Assembly: GCA_002212725.1 (NCBI GenBank)
Contig: MTCR01000077.1
Span: 1-64,000, forward strand
Length of the DNA stretch: 64,000 bases
Direction: 5' to 3'
DNA from: Sphingobacteriales bacterium TSM_CSM
GTDB lineage: Bacteria > Bacteroidota > Bacteroidia > Chitinophagales > UBA2359
The translations under genes and the position numbers were made by a program. This document shows positions 56,597 through 64,000 of the stretch, one piece after another (position 1 is the first letter of the stretch; the number at the start of each line of letters is the position of its first letter). The notes beneath the pieces were generated by a model, which saw only the letters and a list, made by a program, of their open reading frames with translations, searched no databases and was not told the DNA's origin.

Positions 56597-57457
56597 ATGG
56601 TGTACGATTTTGATAAACTCTGGAACTACAACAAACCTGCCGATACAGAAATGGCATTTCTGAAATTATTGCCAAAAGCACTGGAATGCGGCACCGATTA
56701 CCATTTGCAATTGCTCACTCAAATTGCCCGGACACAGGGTTTGCAGCAGCAATTTGACCGCGCCCACCACACCCTCGACGAAGTGGAAAAGCAACTCAAT
56801 ACACAGGCATTTCCGCAGGCAGCCATTCGTTACCTGCTGGAGCGGGGCAGGGTTTTTAATTCATCGGGCAATAAAAAAGACGCAGCACCCCTGTTTGAAC
56901 AAGCCTGGCAACTTGCATCAGAAACCGGAAACGACTTTTATGCTGCCGATGCATTGCACATGCTGGCAATAGTTGCATCACCCGAACAGGCGCTGGAGTG
57001 GAACCTGAAAGCCCTGCACCTGGCCGAAAACTCGGCCGATACCCGTACACAAAAATGGCTGGGTTCCTTATATAATAACATCGGGTGGACTTATTTTGAT
57101 ATGGCAGATTACGAAAAAGCCCTTGCCTTATTTGAAAAATGCCTGCAGTGGAACGAAAAGCAACATCACCCGATGGAGGTATTTATTGCCCGGTGGTCGG
57201 CAGGTAAAACCCTGCGCCTGCTGCAAAGAACCGAAGAAGCATTGCACACGCAAACAGGCCTGCTTAAGGAAATGATTGATAAAAACATGGAAGAAGACGG
57301 CTTTGTATTTGAAGAACTGGCCGAATGCCTTTTGCAACTCAACCGCCCCGAACAGGCAAAGAAATACTTTGCGGCAGCATACAATCTGTTATCAAAAGAC
57401 ATCTGGCTGCAAAAAAACGAACCTGCCCGTTTATCCCGCCTTCAAAAACTGGGCTGA
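56597..57457 (+). CDS. Tetratricopeptide-repeat protein
   Basis: 286 residues of alpha-alpha repeats from about 35 to 275. Recognisable TPR cores are NNIGWTYFDMADYEKALALFEKCLQWNEK (central) and EELAECLLQLNRPEQAKKYFAAAY (C-terminal), with a degenerate repeat at the N-terminus. There is no signal peptide or membrane helix, so it is cytoplasmic and likely a protein-protein adaptor. A heptamer tract ends 12 bp upstream. Function beyond scaffolding is unknown. Confidence 0.8.
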   Translation: MVYDFDKLWNYNKPADTEMAFLKLLPKALECGTDYHLQLLTQIARTQGLQQQFDRAHHTLDEVEKQLNTQAFPQAAIRYLLERGRVFNSSGNKKDAAPLFEQAWQLASETGNDFYAADALHMLAIVASPEQALEWNLKALHLAENSADTRTQKWLGSLYNNIGWTYFDMADYEKALALFEKCLQWNEKQHHPMEVFIARWSAGKTLRLLQRTEEALHTQTGLLKEMIDKNMEEDGFVFEELAECLLQLNRPEQAKKYFAAAYNLLSKDIWLQKNEPARLSRLQKLG

Positions 57458-57527
57458 TAAATTTTTCCAAAACATTTTTCAAAAAAAACGGGCAGTTTAA
57501 AATATTGTCCGGAGTGGTGCGTCATTC

Positions 57528-57552
57528 TGTGTGTAATCAAAATTAACACACA
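57528..57552. promoter_or_regulatory. Imperfect inverted repeat upstream of a small gene
   Basis: TGTGTGTAA and TTAACACACA arms around TCAAAA with one unpaired base, 17 bp before the ATG at 57570. Possible operator; no regulator known. Confidence 0.35.
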
Positions 57553-57569
57553 AAAAAATTAAACGCATC

Positions 57570-57860
57570 ATGGAAAACCGAATTTTCAGAACTATTGGCG
57601 CCGGTATAGCTGCAACGCTGCTGCTCTTGTTTGTATTACCTGCCATACTCAGGCTGCTTGTAGTTGCCGCCGTAGTTTCCTTTATTTACCGCATAGCCAA
57701 AAAACGGTACCTGTATAAACGGGCAGCCTACTTTTACCAACAAAACCAACCGGCAGCAAACCACACACTGCCACAATACGGTAACTCTTACCGCCACAGC
57801 TACAACCCCGCATTTGAACAAAATGTAACCGAAAACCCCGTTGTTATTAAAATCGGGTAA
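57570..57860 (+). CDS. Small single-pass membrane protein
   Basis: 96 residues. A hydrophobic N-terminal segment (about 10-40, AATLLLLFVLPAILRLLVVAAV) is followed by a basic stretch (RIAKKRYLYKR) and a Tyr/Asn/Gln-rich tail. No family recognised. It lies between the TPR protein and the Hsp20 gene, all on the plus strand, and may join their stress-related set; that is only positional. Confidence 0.55.
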   Translation: MENRIFRTIGAGIAATLLLLFVLPAILRLLVVAAVVSFIYRIAKKRYLYKRAAYFYQQNQPAANHTLPQYGNSYRHSYNPAFEQNVTENPVVIKIG

Positions 57861-57952
57861 ATGCTAAAACCTTACCGGTAAGTTAAACCTGCATCCGTTC
57901 CGGCATCGTGCTGCCGCACATAAAAGGACGTTTGCAGTCAGAATTTACAATC

Positions 57953-58050
57953 TCTCTACCCACTACTCTCTACCTTCTACCTACTACTTTCTACTCTCTA
58001 CCTTCTACTTTCTACTCTCTACCTTCTACTTTCTACTCTCTACCTTCTAC
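57953..58050. repeat. Fourteen-unit pyrimidine heptamer tract, Hsp20 leader
   Basis: Fourteen uninterrupted YYWCTAC heptamers, largely ordered as a three-heptamer (21-bp) superrepeat. It ends 23 bp before the Hsp20 ATG at 58074. Same family as 48984-49019 and 56537-56584. Confidence 0.95.
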
Positions 58051-58073
58051 CCACTTTTTTAAACAAAAACATT

Positions 58074-58496
58074 ATGCATTACGGAAAATCAGCTTGTTAT
58101 TCAAATTCATGGCAGCAACATGGCTGCAAAGGTACTCGTTTTATGCACGGCGGGTTTTGGGGACGCAGCTTTTGGGCTGCTCCGCCGGTAAATATTGAAG
58201 AAAAACCCGCAAGTTTTGAGGTGTTATTGTATGCCCCCGGCTTTACCAAAGAAGATTTCATTATTGAAATATCGGGCAATGAAATGAGCATTTCTCTTAA
58301 AGAAGAAACCTCCGGTTCCGCTACTGCCAACTGGGTTCGCCGCGAGTACCGCAATACCGGTTTTGTGCGCCGTTTTGAACTGGGCGATAAAATTGATACC
58401 GCCAACATTAGCGCAAAATATGAAAACGGTGTTTTGCAAATTACCCTGCCTAAAAAAAATGCCGATACACCTGCACAAAACATAGTGGTAGAGTAA
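58074..58496 (+). CDS. Small heat-shock protein (Hsp20/alpha-crystallin)
   Basis: 140 residues. An N-terminal segment rich in His, Gly and aromatic residues precedes the alpha-crystallin domain (about 42-130): VLLYAPGFTKEDFIIEISGNEMSISLKEE, FVRRFELGDKIDTANISAKYENGVLQITLPKK, closing with the AxxxxGxLxxxxP-like ENGVLQITLP. It is an ATP-independent holdase that binds unfolded proteins. The gene has a 98-bp heptamer tract in its leader and a strong terminator. Confidence 0.93.
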   Translation: MHYGKSACYSNSWQQHGCKGTRFMHGGFWGRSFWAAPPVNIEEKPASFEVLLYAPGFTKEDFIIEISGNEMSISLKEETSGSATANWVRREYRNTGFVRRFELGDKIDTANISAKYENGVLQITLPKKNADTPAQNIVVE

Positions 58497-58794
58497 CCCT
58501 ATACTTGCACTTATGCATTGAAAGGCCGCCTTGTTATCATACAGGGCGGCTTTTTACTGTTAGTGAGCTAAATGGCTGCAATGGAGTGTGTAATACCATT
58601 TTTCCTATAAAAAAATGGCCAAAATTGAGTTATTAGCTGTTTAACAGCCTCATTTTCAGCCAATTAAATAGCTGTTCTTGTACTGCTGATATTTAATCTG
58701 TACTGTAAGTTGGTTCGTTTTGGAGCAAGGGAGTAGGTAATTTTGCGCTATAATCCAATTCACTCATTTTTCACCCATTAAAAAAACAAAATGT
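58497..58794. other. Intergenic region (298 bp)
   Basis: The Hsp20 terminator lies at 58519-58556, and a -7 box TAATTTTG at 58738-58745 about 50 bp before the next gene. No gene seen between. Confidence 0.45.
58519..58556 (+). terminator. Rho-independent terminator after the Hsp20 gene
   Basis: GGCCGCCTTGT pairs with ACAGGGCGGCT around a short loop, then TTTTT. Confidence 0.85.
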
Positions 58795-59226
58795 ATGCGC
58801 AATTTAAAAAACCTTACGGCAGCAGTTATTACTTTGGTAATGATGCTCAATTCATGCAGTTTTAACCTTTCTACGGCAAGCGTAACAGATGTGCGCTTAT
58901 GTGAAGCCCCCGATGCCACAGGCAATTGCCCCGCAGACAAAGCGCAGTTTAGTCCCGAAGCTCCCATGTTTTACCTCTCCTGCAACCTCAACTTTGCCCC
59001 CGAAGACACACAAATTAAATTCCAATGGTATAACACAGACGGGAAACGCTACCTCATTGACGAGGCAACCCTGCGCGCCGGCGATATTGGCAGTGGAAGC
59101 ACTTTTAATGTTCATGCCAATCTTTCAAAGCCAACAAACGGCTGGCCCAAAGGCAACTACGAAGTGGTGGTTTCACTCAGTTCCGATAACTTTAAACCCA
59201 TCAGTAAAACCTTTACTGTCATGTAA
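58795..59226 (+). CDS. Hypothetical lipoprotein
   Basis: 143 residues. A lipoprotein signal ends MMLNSC (Cys near residue 21). The remainder has a pair of cysteines (LCEAPDATGNC) and a beta-sandwich-like pattern (KFQWYNTDGKRYLIDEATL, GNYEVVVSLSSDNF), an Ig-like build. I recognise no family. It is followed by two hairpins, the second with a clear T-run, so it is probably a single-gene unit. Confidence 0.6.
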   Translation: MRNLKNLTAAVITLVMMLNSCSFNLSTASVTDVRLCEAPDATGNCPADKAQFSPEAPMFYLSCNLNFAPEDTQIKFQWYNTDGKRYLIDEATLRAGDIGSGSTFNVHANLSKPTNGWPKGNYEVVVSLSSDNFKPISKTFTVM

Positions 59227-59255
59227 AACCCGTAAGGTTTTATAGTGCATCAACT

Positions 59256-59295
59256 ACGGCAATACCGCTTTTTAGGCAGGGTTGCCGTTTTTTTA
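59256..59295 (+). terminator. Terminator after the hypothetical lipoprotein gene
   Basis: ACGGCAA (59256-59262) pairs with TTGCCGT (59282-59288), followed by seven T. A smaller perfect hairpin TAAAACC/GGTTTTA lies just before it at 59224-59242. Confidence 0.75.
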
Positions 59296-59304
59296 TAAAG
59301 GGCT

Positions 59305-61455
59305 TTATTCTACCGTTTGCTCCACACTTACCGTACCTGCTGCAGCACCATTGTTCCACTGTACCAAAATTTGGTTTTGGCCTTGTCCGCTTACAATAGT
59401 CCCTCCGGTTACTGTCCAGATATAAGTGCTGCCGGCTATATCCGGAATTGAGTAAGTGGAGGTGTTATTAGCGCAGGGCATGGTATTGCCGCTAATAACC
59501 GGGGTAAAAGTACAGGAGCAGATAGTTTGGGCGTCTATCAACACTTTTGAGGTAAAAGGGGGAAGCGTTAGTATTCCGCAGATTTCATTTTGGTCTAAAT
59601 CATAATACTGCCCGGTGCCGAGTGAAATTTGCAAAATGGAGTCGCTGGGGTTCATAAACAATACCGAATGATTTACCGGCATTGTCCAGTTTACAAAAGA
59701 AGGAACAGAATGCACATCGTATCCGGTTGCCTGCCATGCTGTAAAGGTATAATTTACCGGCGGCCCCATTCCGTAGCGCACGGCCACATTGGCTGCATAC
59801 GGATTAAACAGGTAGTTGCTATCTATAATGCCAACCTCATAATCATTGGTAGTAGAAGGCTGAGGCGATTGCCTTATTAACCTTGCCGCGGGGTCAAGGG
59901 CAAACAGCGTGTTGTTGGTAACATGCTGGTTGTGCATCGGGGTGGGTTGTTGCGGCGGGTTAAAATATACACCGTAATCAGCGCCGTAAACCACATTTCG
60001 GGTGGCGGTAATGTTATGGGTGCCGGCGTTTAAGAAAATGCCCACATCAGGGTGGTTGTAAATGGTGTTGTCTTCAATAAGTGAAGTGTTTGAGTTAAAA
60101 TCAAAATAAATACCGGGTGTCAAAAAAGTAGCATTATAAGTTCCCTCGGTATTACCCGGTGTGGCCGATACAAAATTGTTCCGGTAAATAATATGGTCGC
60201 TTATTCCGCCATAGGTTTTTAGCGGCGCTCCGTCATTGAGCAACAGCATACAGTTGGAGAGTATGTTTTTTTCCACCAAATGCCGGGTGCCATCTGCATG
60301 AATGCCGGTGTAGCCTACACTGTCTATCTGGTTATGGTGAATGTGGACGCTGTCAACAAACTGCAGGCCTATTGCTTCGAGGTTTGTTTGTTTACCCGTT
60401 CCGCTATTCAGGTACATACCTATATTGCTGAATTGATTATGGTGCAATATGCTTTTTCCGCCCTGTGCAACTTCAATACCCTTGCCATCGCACCCCCGAA
60501 AAGTGCAACCCGAAACTGCATGGTAATAACCCCGCAATTGAATGCCGTTTAAAAATTGTCGGGTAAAAACACAGTTATGCACCTTTATACCCACAGAAGA
60601 ATTGCTTACAACCACAATGCCGTTAGCGCCATGTTTGTCGAACCAAAGGTTTTGAATGGTGATATTTGATGCCCCTGCACCAATACTTATGCCGTTGTTT
60701 ATTACCGATGCCTCGGCAGTAAACGCAGCGGGGGTGCTGCCTGCAGGCGGAATAAAATATAGCTTTTGCAAGGCTGCATTGTAGTACCATTCGCGAACAG
60801 TATCTAATGCTGCGAATTTGTTGTACATAAAAAAGCCATAATTACCAATGGGTGAAATCTGCAATGGTACTGCAAGCGTAAGACTTCCCGTTGCTGAAGC
60901 ATTAACCGTTGCAGTTTCCCAAACCCACTGGCAGGTACGCACACAAACCTTTGCCCCGTTCCAATAGCCGTCAGTTTGGGTAAGCTGTGCCGAGTTGATA
61001 ACTGACGTTGTGCTGCCGCTTTGTATAATATAACCACTGTTCGGAAACCGCGCAAGGGTCATTTCGCGGTTATCCCAAAAAAAGTTGAATACTGTTTGTG
61101 GCATTGTACATTCATAGTAAGTGCCCATACTTACCCACCCCGAAACTACGGCTGCCCCGCTCACAACAGGCAGATTTCCGTTTCCGTATGCCGAAAAAAC
61201 TATGGGAAAAGCAGCCGAACCGCTTTGCAGCACAGTAATTTGCCCTCTGAAAGTGTCGCCCCGCATTAAAAAAACAGTATCAGCGGGTTGTAAAATCAGT
61301 GTATTTAGTTTGGTTATACTTGCCCATGGGGTAGCCATGCTGTTTACCGGGTTGCCGTCATTCCCCTGTGTAGATGAAAAATAAAAATTGGTTGCACCGG
61401 CCTGCCACCAACAGCAAAGGGCAACTAAGGTTGCAGTGTAAAAAAGTTTGTTCAT
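59305..61455 (-). CDS. Secreted right-handed beta-helix protein with PKD-like C-terminus
   Basis: 716 residues from ATG 61455 (MNKLFYTATLVALCC, signal peptide); an ATG ten codons upstream breaks the signal. The start of the mature part, NFYFSSTQGNDGNPV, and many NxxSxxxxIxxN turns (about 230-520) match pectate-lyase-like parallel beta-helix proteins. No catalytic residues identifiable. A PKD-like domain closes the protein (about 640-716), resembling the C-terminal domain of the SBBP protein at 4056-7067. It ends without a T9SS sorting domain. Likely extracellular polysaccharide-binding or lyase-like; substrate unknown. Confidence 0.8.
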   Translation of the reverse strand: MNKLFYTATLVALCCWWQAGATNFYFSSTQGNDGNPVNSMATPWASITKLNTLILQPADTVFLMRGDTFRGQITVLQSGSAAFPIVFSAYGNGNLPVVSGAAVVSGWVSMGTYYECTMPQTVFNFFWDNREMTLARFPNSGYIIQSGSTTSVINSAQLTQTDGYWNGAKVCVRTCQWVWETATVNASATGSLTLAVPLQISPIGNYGFFMYNKFAALDTVREWYYNAALQKLYFIPPAGSTPAAFTAEASVINNGISIGAGASNITIQNLWFDKHGANGIVVVSNSSVGIKVHNCVFTRQFLNGIQLRGYYHAVSGCTFRGCDGKGIEVAQGGKSILHHNQFSNIGMYLNSGTGKQTNLEAIGLQFVDSVHIHHNQIDSVGYTGIHADGTRHLVEKNILSNCMLLLNDGAPLKTYGGISDHIIYRNNFVSATPGNTEGTYNATFLTPGIYFDFNSNTSLIEDNTIYNHPDVGIFLNAGTHNITATRNVVYGADYGVYFNPPQQPTPMHNQHVTNNTLFALDPAARLIRQSPQPSTTNDYEVGIIDSNYLFNPYAANVAVRYGMGPPVNYTFTAWQATGYDVHSVPSFVNWTMPVNHSVLFMNPSDSILQISLGTGQYYDLDQNEICGILTLPPFTSKVLIDAQTICSCTFTPVISGNTMPCANNTSTYSIPDIAGSTYIWTVTGGTIVSGQGQNQILVQWNNGAAAGTVSVEQTVE

Positions 61456-61644
61456 ACTACATCGTGTTAAAGTGTTGTAATTCATGCGCTTGTGGTTGTA
61501 TGAGGTATGACACTTTTATGCGTTGGGTTATTCCATAAGTAAATAAATTTTTTATTATAAATTGAGCGCTATGCGCTTGGTGTACAAATTACCACCTGAA
61601 CTGCAATAGCTCCTATGAACCGAGGCGCGTGGTTAATTGTTTAG

Positions 61645-61670
61645 TATGAATAATCGTTCATTTATTCATA
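61645..61670. promoter_or_regulatory. TetR-like perfect inverted repeat in the hydroxylase promoter
   Basis: TATGAATAA, 8 bp, TTATTCATA, perfect arms. The right arm ends 9 bp before the ATG and overlaps a probable -7 region, so a bound dimer would block transcription. Arm and spacer lengths suit TetR-family operators. Confidence 0.5.
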
Positions 61671-61679
61671 TTTTGCAGC

Positions 61680-62720
61680 ATGGCAAACTATTTCGAGATA
61701 TTTGTAAACGGCTATAAAAACTACGCCAACTATTTATGGCAGGAAATTACCCAACCCGGCTGGCACAATTATTTTTACTGGCTGTTGGGTGTTTCGGCAT
61801 TTTTTTGGTTGTTGGAATGGGTAAGACCGTGGCGGCGGGAGCAGCCAAAATTCAGGAAAGATTTCTGGCTCGATTTCTTTTACATGTTTTTCAATTTTTT
61901 TCTGTTTTCGCTCATAATTTATAACGCTGCCTCCGATGTGGTGGTAAACCTGTTCAATAGTTTGCTGGCAAGCGCAGGTATTACCAACCTGGTGGCGCTC
62001 AATGTGCGTGCCATGCCCGTTTGGGCACATCTTCTGCTGGGTTTTGTGGTCAGGGATTTTGTACAATGGTGGATTCACCGCCTTTTACACCACTCCGATA
62101 CACTGTGGGAGTTTCATAAGGTACACCATTCGGTGCAACAAATGGGATTTGCGGCTCATTTGCGCTACCATTGGATGGAAAACGTGGTGTACCGAAGCAT
62201 TGAGTACCTTCCGTTGGCCATGATTGGTATTGGGCTGAACGATTTTTTTATTATCCATATTTTCACTCTGGCCGTGGGACATTACAATCATTCCAACATT
62301 ACGGTAAGCGGATATGTTACTGCCGGTGTGTTGGGCGTATTGTTGGGTACAGTGGTAGCGGTTGGCGCTTTTGATGTGCAACTTTTACCGCTCGGTTGGG
62401 GTTGGGCGCCTCGGGCGGCTGTGGTTCTGGCAGCAGGCATACTCATTTCGACATTGCTGGGGCGTTATATGAAATATATTTTTAACAGCCCCGAAATGCA
62501 TATCTGGCATCATGCCTATGAAATGCCCGCAACTCACCGGTATGGCATTAACTTCGGGTTAACCCTGGCCTTGTGGGATTATGTTTTCGGCACAGCTTAT
62601 ATTCCATACAACGGACGCGATATACAACTCGGTTTTCCGGGAGTGGAGAACTTTCCGCATACTTTTATGTCTCAAAACCTGCACGGATTGGGCTTGCCCG
62701 AACAGCAACAGTTACCATAG
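61680..62720 (+). CDS. Sterol desaturase / fatty-acid hydroxylase family protein
   Basis: 346 residues with about six membrane helices. The di-iron histidine motifs are clear: HRLLHH (133-138), HKVHH (146-150), HYNHSN (201-206) and HIWHH (274-278). This class hydroxylates or desaturates lipids or carotenoids in the membrane using O2. The substrate is unclear; sphingolipid, ornithine-lipid and ether-lipid roles all occur in the family. A perfect palindrome sits over its promoter region and a terminator overlaps its stop codon. It stands divergently from the beta-helix protein. Confidence 0.9.
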   Translation: MANYFEIFVNGYKNYANYLWQEITQPGWHNYFYWLLGVSAFFWLLEWVRPWRREQPKFRKDFWLDFFYMFFNFFLFSLIIYNAASDVVVNLFNSLLASAGITNLVALNVRAMPVWAHLLLGFVVRDFVQWWIHRLLHHSDTLWEFHKVHHSVQQMGFAAHLRYHWMENVVYRSIEYLPLAMIGIGLNDFFIIHIFTLAVGHYNHSNITVSGYVTAGVLGVLLGTVVAVGAFDVQLLPLGWGWAPRAAVVLAAGILISTLLGRYMKYIFNSPEMHIWHHAYEMPATHRYGINFGLTLALWDYVFGTAYIPYNGRDIQLGFPGVENFPHTFMSQNLHGLGLPEQQQLP

Positions 62721-62759
62721 CCCCAACCCGGTTTGCCATAAAGAAAGGGGCTATTTTTA
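62717..62759 (+). terminator. Terminator after the hydroxylase gene
   Basis: ATAGCCCC (62717-62724, including the stop codon) pairs with GGGGCTAT (62747-62754), followed by TTTTTA. Confidence 0.85.
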
Positions 62760-62828
62760 CCGGTTTGGCAAACAAAGTGACAAGTATTTTTGTTTTCAAT
62801 CAACCTGAACTTACAAAACACATATTAC

Positions 62829-63443
62829 ATGAACACCGTAACAAAAGTGGTAAGCATATATACCGAGGCCACACCCAACCCGGCCACCATGAAGTTTGTC
62901 CTGAACTACATGTTGTTGCCACAAAACAGTGCCGATTTTCCAACGCCCGAAAGCGCAAAAGGCATAGCGCCCCTCGCCGAAGCACTATTTGACAATTTTG
63001 ATTATGTAAGCGGGGTGTTTATCATGAACAATTTTGTAACCGTTACAAAAAAAGGCGATGAGATTGACTGGTTTGACATTGTAGCGCCGCTGCGCGATTT
63101 TATTCGCAATTATGTTTCGGGAGGCGGTGAAATTGTGAATGCAACTGCACTGCAAACAAAATTTTCTGCTGACTCCGATGCAAATCCTAATGCAATTACC
63201 GATGACGACACCGAAGTAGTGAAGAAAATTAAAGATTTATTGGTTAAATATGTGCAACCTGCCGTTGAAATGGATGGAGGTGCCATTGTTTTCCGCTCTT
63301 TTACCAATGGCGTGTTAACCCTTGGTATGCAGGGTTCGTGCAGCGGCTGCCCCTCTTCAACCATTACGCTTAAAGCCGGTATTGAAGGAATGCTCAAAAG
63401 AATGATACCCGATGTAAAATCGGTAGAGGCAGAAATGCTGTAA
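62829..63443 (+). CDS. Nfu-type Fe-S cluster scaffold protein
   Basis: 204 residues from ATG 62829 (MNTVTKVVSIYTEATPNP); 13 upstream codons would need a TTG. An N-terminal Nfu_N domain (about 1-95, TEATPNPATMKFVLN, AEALFDNFDYVSGVFIMNNFV) precedes a C-terminal NifU-like domain (about 125-204) with the cluster-binding C171-SG-C174 in GSCSGCPSS. It carries or stores Fe-S clusters for target proteins. Linked by a flexible linker of about 25 residues. A terminator follows. Confidence 0.95.
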   Translation: MNTVTKVVSIYTEATPNPATMKFVLNYMLLPQNSADFPTPESAKGIAPLAEALFDNFDYVSGVFIMNNFVTVTKKGDEIDWFDIVAPLRDFIRNYVSGGGEIVNATALQTKFSADSDANPNAITDDDTEVVKKIKDLLVKYVQPAVEMDGGAIVFRSFTNGVLTLGMQGSCSGCPSSTITLKAGIEGMLKRMIPDVKSVEAEML

Positions 63444-63466
63444 CTATTTCATGTTATTCCATAAAC

Positions 63467-63505
63467 AAAAAATCCGGTATGCCTGAACGCACACCGGATT
63501 TTTTG
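63467..63505 (+). terminator. Bidirectional terminator between Nfu and OmpA-like genes
   Basis: AAAAAATCCGGT pairs with ACCGGATTTTTT around a 14-nt loop; T-runs on both strands. Confidence 0.9.
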
Positions 63506-63559
63506 TTTTAACAACCTGCCCGCTATTGCAGTGCTTGCTGCTTTGGTTGGGGCAAATAC

Positions 63560-64000
63560 CTATTTCACCCACTGCAAGTCAACGCGGCGGTCGTAAGAAC
63601 TGCTGCCCGGCATGGCATTGCTGTTGCCAAAGGCATTCAGTATAACCTGTGCAGGATTTACACGATACCCGTTTAGCAGGCGGTCTTTTACAGCTTCGGC
63701 GCGTTTTTCAGATAATTTGCGGTTATATTCGGAACTGCCGGTGCTATCGGTGTAGCCGTTTATGGTAATACGCGCTTCGGGGTAGCGGCGGATAATGTCC
63801 ACCACTCTTTCAATTTTGCTTAATTCGGAATCTTTAATTACCGAAGAGTTCACATCAAAAAAGATGCTCACGCTGCCCATTTTGTCAACTTCTGCCACAT
63901 ACGCGGCCGAAACCGCCGGACGGGTTGCGGCAGCAGGTATATTGTTTACCGGTTGCGGAGCAGGAGCCGGTATTGGTACAGTAGGAGGAGCCGGCACAGG
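63560..64000 (-). CDS. OmpA-family C-terminal domain protein, 5' end beyond the window
   Basis: 147 codons visible in frame; it stays open to the window edge, so the start is missing. A Pro/Ala-rich linker (visible residues 1-30) is followed by an OmpA-like peptidoglycan-binding domain: VSIFFDVNSSVIKDSELSKIERVVDIIRRYP, ITINGYTDSTGSSEYNRKLSEKRAEAVKDRL, closing with SSSYDRRVDLQWVK. The conserved Asp (YTDSTG) and Arg (SYDRRVDL) that hold diaminopimelate are present. It anchors an outer-membrane or periplasmic protein to the cell wall. Confidence 0.9.
   Translation of the reverse strand, partial: PVPAPPTVPIPAPAPQPVNNIPAAATRPAVSAAYVAEVDKMGSVSIFFDVNSSVIKDSELSKIERVVDIIRRYPEARITINGYTDSTGSSEYNRKLSEKRAEAVKDRLLNGYRVNPAQVILNAFGNSNAMPGSSSYDRRVDLQWVK

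Noticed and set aside
57953-58050. CRISPR-like array
   Set aside because: Units are 7 bp without unique spacers and there are no cas genes; it is a simple tandem repeat.

Overview
The window is chromosomal DNA from a member of the Bacteroidota, probably an uncultured Chitinophagales/Sphingobacteriales-like lineage. Four proteins carry type IX secretion (T9SS) C-terminal domains: three type A, and one type B (gliding-associated). There are two TonB-dependent receptors with carboxypeptidase-regulatory N-domains, a DUF3575 and a DUF2490 protein, and an OmpA C-domain at the right edge. Start codons lack Shine-Dalgarno sequences, and several promoters fit the Bacteroidota consensus (TTTG, about 19-20 nt, TAnnTTTG). 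No rRNA, tRNA, CRISPR array or intact insertion sequence was seen.

Layout. 1-3.4 kb: an unusual P-loop NTPase, an ABC exporter with degenerate ATPase motifs and a small lipoprotein. 3.4-9.6 kb: secreted or envelope proteins, including a 16-repeat SBBP propeller protein with a probable C-terminal frameshift, and a triple-PDZ protein with cysteine-rich linkers. 9.9-15.5 kb: a TonB receptor, then a ceramidase-like hydrolase with a glycosyltransferase. 15.5-19 kb: dnaE. 19-22 kb: an AT-rich accessory patch in which a 140-bp direct repeat, derived from the 3' end of the monooxygenase gene, brackets an orphan membrane-protein gene. 22-29.9 kb: fabD, queD, clpB, a VIT1/CCC1 transporter, aspartate kinase and a steroid-reductase-like protein. 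30.3-34.4 kb: a periplasmic-binding lipoprotein, DUF3575, a quinone oxidoreductase-like enzyme and an AT-rich orphan lipoprotein. 34.8-49 kb: a PLP decarboxylase, tandem signal peptidases I, a second TonB receptor, rpe, an RNA methyltransferase, fumC, an M1 peptidase, a DUF2177 protein and a Na/Pi cotransporter. 49-58.5 kb: tryptophanase, a tandem pair of lamin-tail-domain secreted proteins (one with a CotH kinase domain), corA, a TPR protein and Hsp20. 58.8-64 kb: a small lipoprotein, a beta-helix protein, a membrane fatty-acid hydroxylase, an Nfu scaffold and a partial OmpA-like gene.

Most genes are core or envelope functions. They stand singly or in short co-oriented groups (ceramidase-GT, queD region, lepB-lepB, rpe-TonB). 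The least explained parts are the NTPase/ABC pair, the repeat-bracketed cassette at 20.3-21.8 kb, the pyrimidine heptamer tracts in three upstream regions (about 49.0, 56.5 and 58.0 kb), and perfect palindromes in front of the VIT1 and hydroxylase genes. All functional calls rest on reading the sequence and family knowledge; no searches were run.
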